A stretch of 64,000 bases of DNA. Origin: Clostridium sp. (GTDB lineage: Bacteria; Bacillota; Clostridia; Lachnospirales; Lachnospiraceae). Within the stretch, counting starts at the first letter, position 1. The number at the start of each line of letters is the position of its first letter. Position numbers and translations under genes: made by a program. This document shows positions 53,375-61,190 of this stretch, piece after piece. The notes under the pieces are model-generated. The model was not told the origin of the DNA. It did no database searches and worked only from the letters and a program-made list of their open reading frames with translations. Location: contig JAMPFS010000002.1 of assembly GCA_023664325.1 (NCBI GenBank), positions 92,280-156,279 on the forward strand, written 5' to 3'.

Positions 53375-55423
53375 CTACTTCTTTTTCCCGGGCTTTTTAT
53401 AAAACTGTGCTGCGTAATCAAAATATGTCCTAAGCTGATACTGGTTATTCAGACTCTTTACCGCATCTGTCCGCTGCCGGATATAAGCCTCTAACTTTTC
53501 CATATACTCCTTCTCTGTAATCGAACCCTCTGCCACATAGGATAACCCTTTTTCCCAGCTTGCAGTAAGCTCCGGATTTAACAGTGAACGAATGGAAGAA
53601 GCAACCACATCATGTATCATCTCACCCATTAAGGTCGGCGTTATAATCTGGGTTTTCTTATTCAAAGCCAGATATTTATTATTCACCAGTTTTTTGATAA
53701 TCTCTGCCCGTGTAGCAGAGGTTCCAATCCCGCTTCCCTTAATCTGCGCCCGCAGTTCCTCATCTTCAATCAACTGCCCGGCATTTTCCATCGCAAGAAT
53801 TAAAGTACCGGAGCTGTAACGTTTGGGTGGGGATGTTTCCCCTTCCTTAATCTCAAAGCTGTTTACGGAAAGTGTGACACCCTTTTTTAGCTGCATGGCG
53901 GCATTCACCATTTCCTTTGAATATTTTTCTTCCTCCTCCTTTTTATTTCCAAAGGAATATACTGTAATCGGTAAATATCCCGGATCCACCAATACCTTAA
54001 AATTCGCAAACAACTTCTCTCCGCTGCAATTTAAGGTAAGCGCCACCTTCTGGTACACTGCCGGTGGATAAAAAATACTTAAGAAACGTCTTACAATAAT
54101 CTCATACACCTTTTTCGCCACATCATTCAGTCCGCCAAATGCATTTAATCCCTGACCGGTGGGGATAATGGCATAATGGTCTGTAATCTGCTTGTCATTC
54201 ACATACCGTGTCTTTGCAATTCCCTTATAGCTTCCGCTTTGCAAAATATGCTCCGCAAACTGTGTCATGGAAGGAATATTTTTCAAACCGGAAATATTTT
54301 TGTGAATCTCCTTGCTAACAGCCGTAGACAATACCCTGGCATCCGTTCTCGGATAGGTAACCATTTTTTTCTCATACAACTCCTGTACAATCTGAAGTGT
54401 CTGATCCGGGCTGATTTTAAACAGCCTGGAACAGTCATTTTGCAGTTCTGCCAGATTATATAAAAGCGGCGCATTCTTATTTTCCTTTTTCTTCTCTGCC
54501 TTCTCAATGACAGCAGTCACATTGCTGACATCTGTCCTGCGGTCACCGGCATTTTCTTTCCCGCCCTGAAAGACGACTGCCTGACCGGACATTTCCTCCA
54601 CCAGTTTTCCGGCATCCTTCTCCTCCTTAAAGCCATTCTCTTTATAGAGCAGAGGGGATTCAAAATATCTTGTTCCCTCTACCGCCTTCCATTCCGCCTC
54701 AAAGGTGCCGTCAGCCAGTGCCACATCCCCAATCACACGATAGAACGGCGTCTTCACAAACTGGCGTATTTCCCGCTCCCTTTTCACAATCATTCCCAGG
54801 ACACAGGTCATGACACGCCCGACTGAAATCACACATCTGTCCCTGCCAAGATAATTTTTCACCGCATAACTGTACTTAAGCGTTAAAATTCTTGAGAAAT
54901 TGATTCCCATCAGATAATCTTCTTTTGCGCGAAGGTATGCAGAAGCACAGAGATTGTCATACTCTGAAAGCTGCTTTGCCTCCTTAATCCCTCTTAAGAT
55001 CTCCTCCTCCGTCTGGGAATCAATCCAGACACGCCGTCTTTCTTTGGCAGCCGGCACTTCTGCCATCTGATCCACCAGCCGGTATATGTATTCTCCCTCA
55101 CGCCCGGAATCCGTACAGACATAAATACATCCGACATCCTCACGGGTGAGCAGTTCTTTCACAATCTGAAATTGTTTTGCCACCCCATCAATCACCTGGT
55201 ATTTAAACTGTTCCGGTAAAAACGGCAATGTTTCCACCGTCCATTTTTTCAAAGCCGGATCATATTCTTCCGGATAACTCATGGTCACCAAATGTCCCAC
55301 ACACCAGGTTACAATACTGTCCTCTGATTCAATATATCCATCTTTACTGCCGCCGCTTATCTTCAATGCTTTTGCAAATTCTCTGGCGACACTCGGCTTT
55401 TCTGCTATGTATAAATTTTTCAA
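53375..55423 (-). CDS. topB: DNA topoisomerase III
   Basis: This 682-residue type IA topoisomerase decatenates single-stranded DNA. The TOPRIM domain has AEKPSVAREFAKAL and CTDSGREGEYIYRLVDQM; the active-site Tyr is in MVTYPRTDARVLS near residue 357. It ends without zinc fingers. The apparent start is a TTG at 55423 with AAGGT upstream and the expected N-terminus (KNLYIAEKPSVA). It is divergent from the BMP fusion gene. Confidence 0.96.
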   Translation of the reverse strand: MKNLYIAEKPSVAREFAKALKISGGSKDGYIESEDSIVTWCVGHLVTMSYPEEYDPALKKWTVETLPFLPEQFKYQVIDGVAKQFQIVKELLTREDVGCIYVCTDSGREGEYIYRLVDQMAEVPAAKERRRVWIDSQTEEEILRGIKEAKQLSEYDNLCASAYLRAKEDYLMGINFSRILTLKYSYAVKNYLGRDRCVISVGRVMTCVLGMIVKREREIRQFVKTPFYRVIGDVALADGTFEAEWKAVEGTRYFESPLLYKENGFKEEKDAGKLVEEMSGQAVVFQGGKENAGDRRTDVSNVTAVIEKAEKKKENKNAPLLYNLAELQNDCSRLFKISPDQTLQIVQELYEKKMVTYPRTDARVLSTAVSKEIHKNISGLKNIPSMTQFAEHILQSGSYKGIAKTRYVNDKQITDHYAIIPTGQGLNAFGGLNDVAKKVYEIIVRRFLSIFYPPAVYQKVALTLNCSGEKLFANFKVLVDPGYLPITVYSFGNKKEEEEKYSKEMVNAAMQLKKGVTLSVNSFEIKEGETSPPKRYSSGTLILAMENAGQLIEDEELRAQIKGSGIGTSATRAEIIKKLVNNKYLALNKKTQIITPTLMGEMIHDVVASSIRSLLNPELTASWEKGLSYVAEGSITEKEYMEKLEAYIRQRTDAVKSLNNQYQLRTYFDYAAQFYKKPGKKK

Positions 55424-55524
55424 AATACTACCTTACCTTTTCTAATGATATTCCTCTCTGCACCAGACTATTCTAACGTGAATTTCCTGTTTTGTAAATA
55501 TCGGAACGCGTCTTATGACGAAAT

Positions 55525-55553
55525 TTGCGTAAACAAAATTTCTATGTTATGAT
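55525..55553 (+). promoter_or_regulatory. sigma-A type promoter for the BMP fusion operon
   Basis: TTGCGT-N17-TATGAT, 76 bp upstream of the ATG. Confidence 0.45.
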
Positions 55554-55629
55554 GTAGCCGTATGCGAGAAAAATACATATTATTAAGTATAGAAAGTGTC
55601 AGGAAGGCACTCAGAAAGGTCGTGATTTC

Positions 55630-57567
55630 ATGGCATATGAAGAATATTTAAAAGCTCAGAAAATGGGGCTTAAGGCATTTAAGGCTGCAACATCAAAAGG
55701 ACAGTATCCCTATCTCCCCGTTTTAGACGAAATATTATCCCATGTGGATATTGATGGCGAAGTCAGTCTTGGAACCATCAACATTCCACTGAATCAGGTT
55801 GTAGGAACCAGCACAGCAGGAAGAACCCAGGCATTTGCCAACAATTTTATGCCGCTTCTTGATTATCAGACGGAATTTGGCAGTAAATGGTCCAGCCTGT
55901 TAGATTATCAGATCGAAGAGGGAATCCATGATGCTGTTAAAGTATATGAATATATGAACCGTTATTATGTAGTAGAAGGCAACAAGCGTGTCAGCGTATT
56001 AAAGTTTTTGAATTCCCCAACCATTGCCGCAGATGTGACCCGAAAGGTTCCAAGACGCACCAATGATCTTGCTAACCGGATTTATTACGAGTTCATGAAT
56101 TTCTATAAACTGACAAAAATCAATTACGTGGAATTTTCAAAACTTGGCAGCTATGAAAAACTGTTAACAGCAGTTGGAAAGAATACGGAAGACGTATGGA
56201 CAGAAGATGAATGTAAGGATTTTTCTTCCTTTCATGTAGCATTTTATAAAGCCTTTAAAGAAAAGGGAGGACATAAGCTCAACATTACTACCGGTGATGC
56301 CCTGCTCTTCTATCTTTCCCTTTATCCATATGAAGATGCCAAAGAAATGATTAGCAGCGAAATCAAAACAAATCTGGACAAAATATGGTCTGAAATTGTC
56401 CTCCTGGGCAATCAGGATCCCGTTGAACTTTTGATGAATCCGACAGAAGAAAAGAAAATTGTAAACTCCGTCCTCAGCAAAATTAATACCTCTAAGAAAA
56501 AAGTAGCCTTTATCTATGATAAAGATCCTGCCACATCCGGCTGGGTTTACGGCCATGAACTTGGACGGCTTCATTTGGATGATGTCATGGGCAATATTAT
56601 TGAGACAAAAGCCTTTATCATTTCAGGCACAGACGACAGCGCCGAAAAGGATTTGGAGCAAATCTGCAATGACGGCTTCGATATTATTTTTACCGTTACG
56701 CCAAAACTGATTAAAGCATGTCTGAAGGTTGCTGTTCTCCATCCGGATGTAAAGATATTAAATTGCGCATTAAATTCTTCACACAAAACTGTACGGACTT
56801 ATTATACCCGCATGTATGAGGCAAAGTTCCTGACCGGAATGATTGCCGGCGCTCTGTGTCCAAACGACAAGATTGGCTACATTGCAGACTATCCAATCTA
56901 TGGCGCCACTGCCAATGTCAACGCATTTGCGCTGGGCGCACAGATGACGAATCCGAGGGCTCAAATATATCTCACATGGTCAACCGTTGAGAACTTTGAT
57001 ATTAACCAATATTACAGGGAAAACGAAATTTCCTACATATCTACCAAAGAAATGATTACGCCTCAGAACAATAACAGGCAATATGGTCTTTACGTAGAAC
57101 AGGACAATACGCTGAAGAATCTTGCAATGTCCATCTACCACTGGGGTGTCTTTTACGAAAAGCTTATTAACAGTATCCTGCGCGGCTCCTGGAAAGTTGA
57201 GGAGGAAGGCTCCGGTGAGAGTAAAGCGTTGAATTACTGGTGGGGATTATCTGCGGACGTCATTGATGTCATTTGCTCCGGCACTCTCCCAATCGGAACC
57301 AAAAGACTGGTTCAGATGATTAAGCATAACATTTCCCAGGGAGTATTCCACCCATTTACCGGTCCTCTTACCGATCAGGATGGAAATATACGCTGCGATA
57401 ATACCGATATATTGAGACCGGAGGACATCATTACTATGGATTGGCTGGTAAACAATGTAATTGGCACGATACCAACCATTGATATCCTGCAAAAAGATGC
57501 ACAGTCGGTCGTAGAACTCCGTGGATTAGATAAAACCGCCGAAAAAGGAGGTACTTCAGTGCTATGA
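55630..57567 (+). CDS. cytosolic ParB-like/BMP-domain fusion protein
   Basis: The protein is 645 residues with no signal peptide or lipobox. Residues about 45-130 (INIPLNQVVGTSTAGRTQAF...YYVVEGNKRVSVLKF) follow the pattern of a ParB-like N-terminal domain, VEGNKR standing for the GxRR box. A helical linker reaches about residue 285. A basic membrane protein (BMP/Med/PnrA) domain follows (KKVAFIYDKDPATSGWVYGHELGR; DIIFTVTPKLIKACLKVAVLHPDVKILNC; EAKFLTGMIAGALCPNDKIGYIADYPIYGATANVNAFALGAQM). A C-terminal region of about 85 residues completes it. BMP proteins normally sit outside the cell and bind purine nucleosides for an ABC transporter; here the domain must be intracellular. The stop overlaps the phosphoesterase start (ATGA). 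Confidence 0.8.
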   Translation: MAYEEYLKAQKMGLKAFKAATSKGQYPYLPVLDEILSHVDIDGEVSLGTINIPLNQVVGTSTAGRTQAFANNFMPLLDYQTEFGSKWSSLLDYQIEEGIHDAVKVYEYMNRYYVVEGNKRVSVLKFLNSPTIAADVTRKVPRRTNDLANRIYYEFMNFYKLTKINYVEFSKLGSYEKLLTAVGKNTEDVWTEDECKDFSSFHVAFYKAFKEKGGHKLNITTGDALLFYLSLYPYEDAKEMISSEIKTNLDKIWSEIVLLGNQDPVELLMNPTEEKKIVNSVLSKINTSKKKVAFIYDKDPATSGWVYGHELGRLHLDDVMGNIIETKAFIISGTDDSAEKDLEQICNDGFDIIFTVTPKLIKACLKVAVLHPDVKILNCALNSSHKTVRTYYTRMYEAKFLTGMIAGALCPNDKIGYIADYPIYGATANVNAFALGAQMTNPRAQIYLTWSTVENFDINQYYRENEISYISTKEMITPQNNNRQYGLYVEQDNTLKNLAMSIYHWGVFYEKLINSILRGSWKVEEEGSGESKALNYWWGLSADVIDVICSGTLPIGTKRLVQMIKHNISQGVFHPFTGPLTDQDGNIRCDNTDILRPEDIITMDWLVNNVIGTIPTIDILQKDAQSVVELRGLDKTAEKGGTSVL

Positions 57568-58163
57568 AAATACTTGTACTTGCAGATGAAGAATCCAAGT
57601 ACCTGTGGGATTATTTCGAAAAAAACAAATTAAATGGTATTGATTTGATTATTTCATGTGGGGATTTAAAACCGGCATATTTGTCCTTTTTAGCCACCTT
57701 CGCAAAGGTTCCGGTTCTATATGTACACGGCAACCATGACGGCATCTATATGGAGCAGCCGCCTGATGGCTGTGTCTGTATTGAGGATACCATCTACGTT
57801 TACAGGGGAGTACGAATTTTAGGGCTTGGGGGATCCATGAACTATAACAATGGCCCGCACCAATATACGGAAAAGGACATGACATCCAGAATCCGCAAAC
57901 TGAAAATGAAACTCTGGCGGCATAAGGGCTTTGACATTTTAGTCACCCACTCACCAGCCAGAAACCTGAACGATGGGGAAGATTTACCCCACATGGGATT
58001 TCAGGCATTTCGGGAATTGCTCGATAAATACATGCCAAAATACTTTATTCATGGACATGTTCACTTAACCTACAAATGGAACCAGCAGCGTGAATGCAAA
58101 TACAATGACAACACCACGGTAATCAACGCTTTTGAACGGTATATATTTGAGTATGAGGAATAG
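57564..58163 (+). CDS. calcineurin-like metallophosphoesterase
   Basis: The protein is 199 residues. Motifs in order: LADEES (replacing the usual DxH), CGDLKP, GNHDG, LVTHSPA and HGHVH. The Asp of the first motif is kept, but the metal-binding His is replaced by Glu, so metal use or activity may differ. The other ligands are intact. It overlaps the BMP fusion gene by 4 bp, so the pair is coupled and probably functions together; a nucleotide or nucleoside-phosphate substrate would fit the BMP domain but is inference. Confidence 0.88.
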   Translation: MKILVLADEESKYLWDYFEKNKLNGIDLIISCGDLKPAYLSFLATFAKVPVLYVHGNHDGIYMEQPPDGCVCIEDTIYVYRGVRILGLGGSMNYNNGPHQYTEKDMTSRIRKLKMKLWRHKGFDILVTHSPARNLNDGEDLPHMGFQAFRELLDKYMPKYFIHGHVHLTYKWNQQRECKYNDNTTVINAFERYIFEYEE

Positions 58164-58210
58164 GCTTGGCACACGCCGGCGCCGGACATCCGCTTTCCGG
58201 CAGACAGTGA

Positions 58211-58246
58211 AAAAGCTCATCACATCCATATATGTGGTGAGCTTTT
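58211..58246. terminator. bidirectional terminator after the phosphoesterase
   Basis: AAAAGCTCATCACAT pairs with ATGTGGTGAGCTTTT (14 of 15), 6-nt loop, with A and T runs at the ends. It serves the convergent genes ending at 58163 and 58256. Confidence 0.8.
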
Positions 58247-58255
58247 CATGTATAT

Positions 58256-59119
58256 TTAATTATGCTTATGGCAGTCCTCCCTTAATTTGTGAACTGCCCT
58301 CCGGAAATCCTCCAGATTATCAATATCCTCCATATCTTCTATATCCTCCAGCACTTGCTCTAAGTTTTCCTGTGCTTCCGTATTTGTCAATACATTCTCA
58401 ATTGCCTGCTCGACCTCCTCGTCTGTCATGGAACTGTCATAATCAATTCCATATTTATCCATGAGTTTTTTGATCGATGCAAAATCAACATCCACAATCT
58501 CTTCATCACTATCTACATAGACCAAATCATTCCCCTGTTCATCCCGGATATATACTTTATCACCATCCACATGGATACGGATTCCTTCTTCACCGAGCAA
58601 TGCATCTAAATCCGTCAGGATATCAAGGGAATCGTCAGACACCACCCTGGAAATCTCGCTAACTGTATTTGCCGCTGTATCCACCAGGCCCACAATGCCT
58701 GTCAAAACAAATGCAATCATAAGCATGGTAGACACAATCATCACACCAAAACTCACAAAAAAGCCAATTAAAACATTGCGCTGTGATTTCTTAAAGTTGA
58801 CATCCTCATCCGATACTTCAACCACCGGAACCAGCTCCTGACCGCAATTGGAACAGAATTTACTATTTCCATTTACCTGCTGTAAACATTTTGAACAGGT
58901 TACCTTTTTTGCATCATACCTCACGCACAGATATACGATAAGACCAATAAAGCTCGGCACCAAAAGAACCACCAAAGTCCATAAAATGCCGTTCATCCCT
59001 CTATGGACTGCATCCCGGTATATCCAAACCGCCAATAAAATAGTCATTGCTATCGCCGCAATCGGAATCAATACTCCTACAAAAATACTTGCCACTACAG
59101 ATCCTGCGAATACTGTCAT
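58256..59119 (-). CDS. zinc-ribbon membrane protein with PLDc_N-like start
   Basis: The protein is 287 residues. Two N-terminal helices with VWIYRDAVHRGMNGILWTLVVLLVPSFIGLIVYLCVRYD resemble the PLDc_N segment. A zinc ribbon (CSKC...CSNC), a third membrane helix and a long acidic domain ending in His-rich VHKLREDCHKHN follow. GGAGGG is 7 nt before the ATG. The gene sits downstream of the anti-sigma gene across a 61-bp repeat pair, so it may be a target or partner of the ECF sigma system. The function is unknown. Confidence 0.8.
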   Translation of the reverse strand: MTVFAGSVVASIFVGVLIPIAAIAMTILLAVWIYRDAVHRGMNGILWTLVVLLVPSFIGLIVYLCVRYDAKKVTCSKCLQQVNGNSKFCSNCGQELVPVVEVSDEDVNFKKSQRNVLIGFFVSFGVMIVSTMLMIAFVLTGIVGLVDTAANTVSEISRVVSDDSLDILTDLDALLGEEGIRIHVDGDKVYIRDEQGNDLVYVDSDEEIVDVDFASIKKLMDKYGIDYDSSMTDEEVEQAIENVLTNTEAQENLEQVLEDIEDMEDIDNLEDFRRAVHKLREDCHKHN

Positions 59120-59130
59120 AATCTTTCCCT

Positions 59131-59191
59131 CCTATATTGAACACTTAATGAGCAGCCATGCTGCGAATTTAGTGTGAAAATACACTTGCAC
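59131..59191. repeat. 61-bp direct repeat, copy 1
   Basis: It is identical over 61 bp to 59234-59294. It contains the inner inverted pair GCAGC/GCTGC and an outer CACTTAA/TTTAGTG. Read on the minus strand, it ends in the TATAGG that borders the ribosome binding site of the zinc-ribbon gene. Confidence 0.9.
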
Positions 59192-59224
59192 ACTTAGCGA
59201 AGTACTTTTGAGCTTAGTGGGCAT
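59132..59224 (-). CDS. possible 30-codon ORF spanning repeat copy 1
   Basis: The frame runs from ATG (59222-59224) to TAG (59132-59134), with AGGGG 7 nt upstream at the edge of repeat copy 2. The product begins MPTKLKSTSLSVQVYF and has a hydrophobic C-terminal part (FAAWLLIKCSI). It may be a real small peptide, a leader peptide, or a by-product of the repeat. Confidence 0.3.
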   Translation of the reverse strand: MPTKLKSTSLSVQVYFHTKFAAWLLIKCSI

Positions 59225-59233
59225 AGTGTTTCC

Positions 59234-59294
59234 CCTATATTGAACACTTAATGAGCAGCCATGCTGCGAATTTAGTGTGAAAATACACTTGCAC
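59234..59294. repeat. 61-bp direct repeat, copy 2
   Basis: It is identical over 61 bp to 59131-59191, at a period of 103 bp. It abuts the anti-sigma stop codon. Confidence 0.9.
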
Positions 59295-59662
59295 TATAAA
59301 ATATGCGCCCGTTTATGAAAATTCAGTTTCCATAAACCAATCGCTGTAAATATCCAGCTTATTCCAATCTGGCAGACTGCCGCTGCCAGTTCAATGTGCA
59401 AAAATCCCGTAGAAATCAGATGCACAAGATTTGGCATGATATAATCCGCACTTTTCATTTGGATAAGCAGATATGCCAATACGCTGGCTGCAAAACCTGC
59501 CACCGCTAAAATCGTGCTAAGCATTGCCGGAAGCCACCAGAACGAAATGCTTTTATCCTCCATTGCTTCCTTACAGGCAAACTGGTTTTTCAGACGGATA
59601 TTCACATCTTCCGGCACACTCTCTTTGCGATATGCTGTTTTTAACATCTCATCTAATTCCAT
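59294..59662 (-). CDS. probable membrane anti-sigma factor of the ECF pair
   Basis: This 122-residue protein has an N-terminal soluble segment (MLKTAYRKESVPEDVNIRLKNQFACKEAMED) like the sigma-binding part of small anti-sigma factors, followed by three hydrophobic helices. There is no zinc-binding HxxxCxxC motif. Its start lies inside the end of the ECF sigma gene (14-bp overlap), which is the usual arrangement of sigma and anti-sigma. Confidence 0.7.
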   Translation of the reverse strand: MELDEMLKTAYRKESVPEDVNIRLKNQFACKEAMEDKSISFWWLPAMLSTILAVAGFAASVLAYLLIQMKSADYIMPNLVHLISTGFLHIELAAAVCQIGISWIFTAIGLWKLNFHKRAHIL

Positions 59663-60182
59663 AGCCCTGCGCCTCCATTTCTTCCCGCAGCACCGCCCTC
59701 GCCTTATTTAACCGGCTTTTCACTGTGCCTTTGGGAATTTTCAATACCTTTGCAATATCCTCTACGGAAAGCTCCCCAGCGTAAAACAACAAAATAACCT
59801 GCCTGTGCTTATCGGAAAGCCCATCCACACATTTTCTCAATTGCGTATACGTCTCCTCTTTCACAATGCCGTCTAACATGTCGCCTTCTGCCCGTATATC
59901 AAAAAGCTGTATGCCTTCTTCCTCAGAAGAAACCGTCGGAGCAATCCGCTCCCGTCTTGCATACCGGCTCTTGGAATTTCTCCATAGGTTTGCTGCAATG
60001 GACATAAGGTATGCCTTTGGATTACGTTCCGGCACAATCCGTTTTGATAATTCAAATGCCTTTAAAAAGGTCTGCTGGTAAAGATCCTCTGCATCTTCCA
60101 ATGTATATGTAATACTTCTGCAATACCGGTATACACTATCACCAAACTCCTCCACCAGCAAGTCCATATCACTTGCGTTCAT
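59649..60182 (-). CDS. ECF-family RNA polymerase sigma factor
   Basis: The protein is about 177 residues. Region 2 reads DSVYRYCRSITYTLEDAEDLYQQTFLKAFELSKRI and region 4 reads VDGLSDKHRQVILLFYAGELSVEDIAKVLKIPKGTVKSRLNKARAVLRE. The start is the ATG at 60182, 7 nt after AGGAG; the longer frame to 60215 lacks a site. Targets probably include its own operon. Confidence 0.93.
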   Translation of the reverse strand: MNASDMDLLVEEFGDSVYRYCRSITYTLEDAEDLYQQTFLKAFELSKRIVPERNPKAYLMSIAANLWRNSKSRYARRERIAPTVSSEEEGIQLFDIRAEGDMLDGIVKEETYTQLRKCVDGLSDKHRQVILLFYAGELSVEDIAKVLKIPKGTVKSRLNKARAVLREEMEAQGYGIR

Positions 60183-60328
60183 ATATTCTCTCCTATATTT
60201 TTGACATAGGCCCATGTCCGTTCAGGCTGTTTCACTGCCCTCTACTTAGTATTGTTGTAACACAAGCAAAGGTTCATTTTATTCTTTATTTTTTTACTTT
60301 ATCCATTCCCATTTATCCCCATATTCTA

Positions 60329-61084
60329 TTATCCCTTCATGCATCTTAAAATCTGCTTCACCTCATCTGTTGGTATCCGTGACTCCAAGATTTTCCGGAT
60401 TCCTTTGTGAAAAGTCACCTTATCCAATGCATTCTCCTTCATAAATTCCATCGTGTGATATGGATACACACAAAAACATTCTGCCAAAAGCCATGCCGCT
60501 GCCATAGAAGCGTAATAACCTTCCGTAAACTCCCGGTTAATTGCCCCTAATATCCTGTTTATAAACATCCCCGGTTCCTCCGTATCGTTATTTACCGCCT
60601 GCATATCTACCGTTCTGAGCCTTGAAATCTTTTTCCCCTCTGCATCACACTTCAGCAAATGCTGCATCATAATAATGAGTGCCACACGTACCTCAAATTC
60701 TTTCCCTGAATAAAAATAGGGCTGTATATAACCCCACGTCCGCTCTCTGTCCTTTTGCAAAATTGCCATTCCCATAAATACGCTGTCACAGACAGACCAG
60801 TTGTCCACTAACGGAATAAATGCTGTAATATATGGAAGTATCTCCCCATACTCTCCCTTTACATAGTTCAGTATCATGCCCCGCAGCATTTTCTCCTCAA
60901 AATAAATGTCCTCTTCGCAAACAGCCTCTTTCCAATCTGATTTTGCAATCTGTTTTGCAAGTTTTCTAAGCTCTGGCAGACGGATTCCCAACATATTATT
61001 GACACCTGGTATCAATGCCGCTGAAAATTCCTTATATTCACTTTCTGACAGAGTCATTAAATGATCCCTTATATCCTGTCTCAT
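60329..61084 (-). CDS. DNA alkylation repair protein, AlkD-like
   Basis: The protein is about 251 residues, all-helical with the HEAT-like repeats of AlkD, a glycosylase that removes bulky or cationic alkyl bases. Recognised parts: GVNNMLGIRLPELRKLAKQIAK, LIPLVDNWSVCDSVF and RVALIIMMQHLL. The ATG at 61084 has GGGAG 6 nt upstream; the ATG at 61090 abuts that site. It ends 147 bp before the ECF gene. Confidence 0.85.
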   Translation of the reverse strand: MRQDIRDHLMTLSESEYKEFSAALIPGVNNMLGIRLPELRKLAKQIAKSDWKEAVCEEDIYFEEKMLRGMILNYVKGEYGEILPYITAFIPLVDNWSVCDSVFMGMAILQKDRERTWGYIQPYFYSGKEFEVRVALIIMMQHLLKCDAEGKKISRLRTVDMQAVNNDTEEPGMFINRILGAINREFTEGYYASMAAAWLLAECFCVYPYHTMEFMKENALDKVTFHKGIRKILESRIPTDEVKQILRCMKG

Positions 61085-61114
61085 TTCCATCTCCCTTAAT
61101 CTGTATTTTTTTAA

Positions 61115-61147
61115 GTAAAATATGCCGCATCCCTAAAGATGCGGCAT
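61115..61147 (-). terminator. terminator after glnN
   Basis: A perfect 10-bp stem, ATGCCGCATC with GATGCGGCAT, has a 6-nt loop and is followed by ATTTTAC on the minus strand, 44 bp past the glnN stop. Confidence 0.8.
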
Positions 61148-61190
61148 CCTGTTTTGACTAACAGTCTATCTTCTAATATGTTCACACGCA

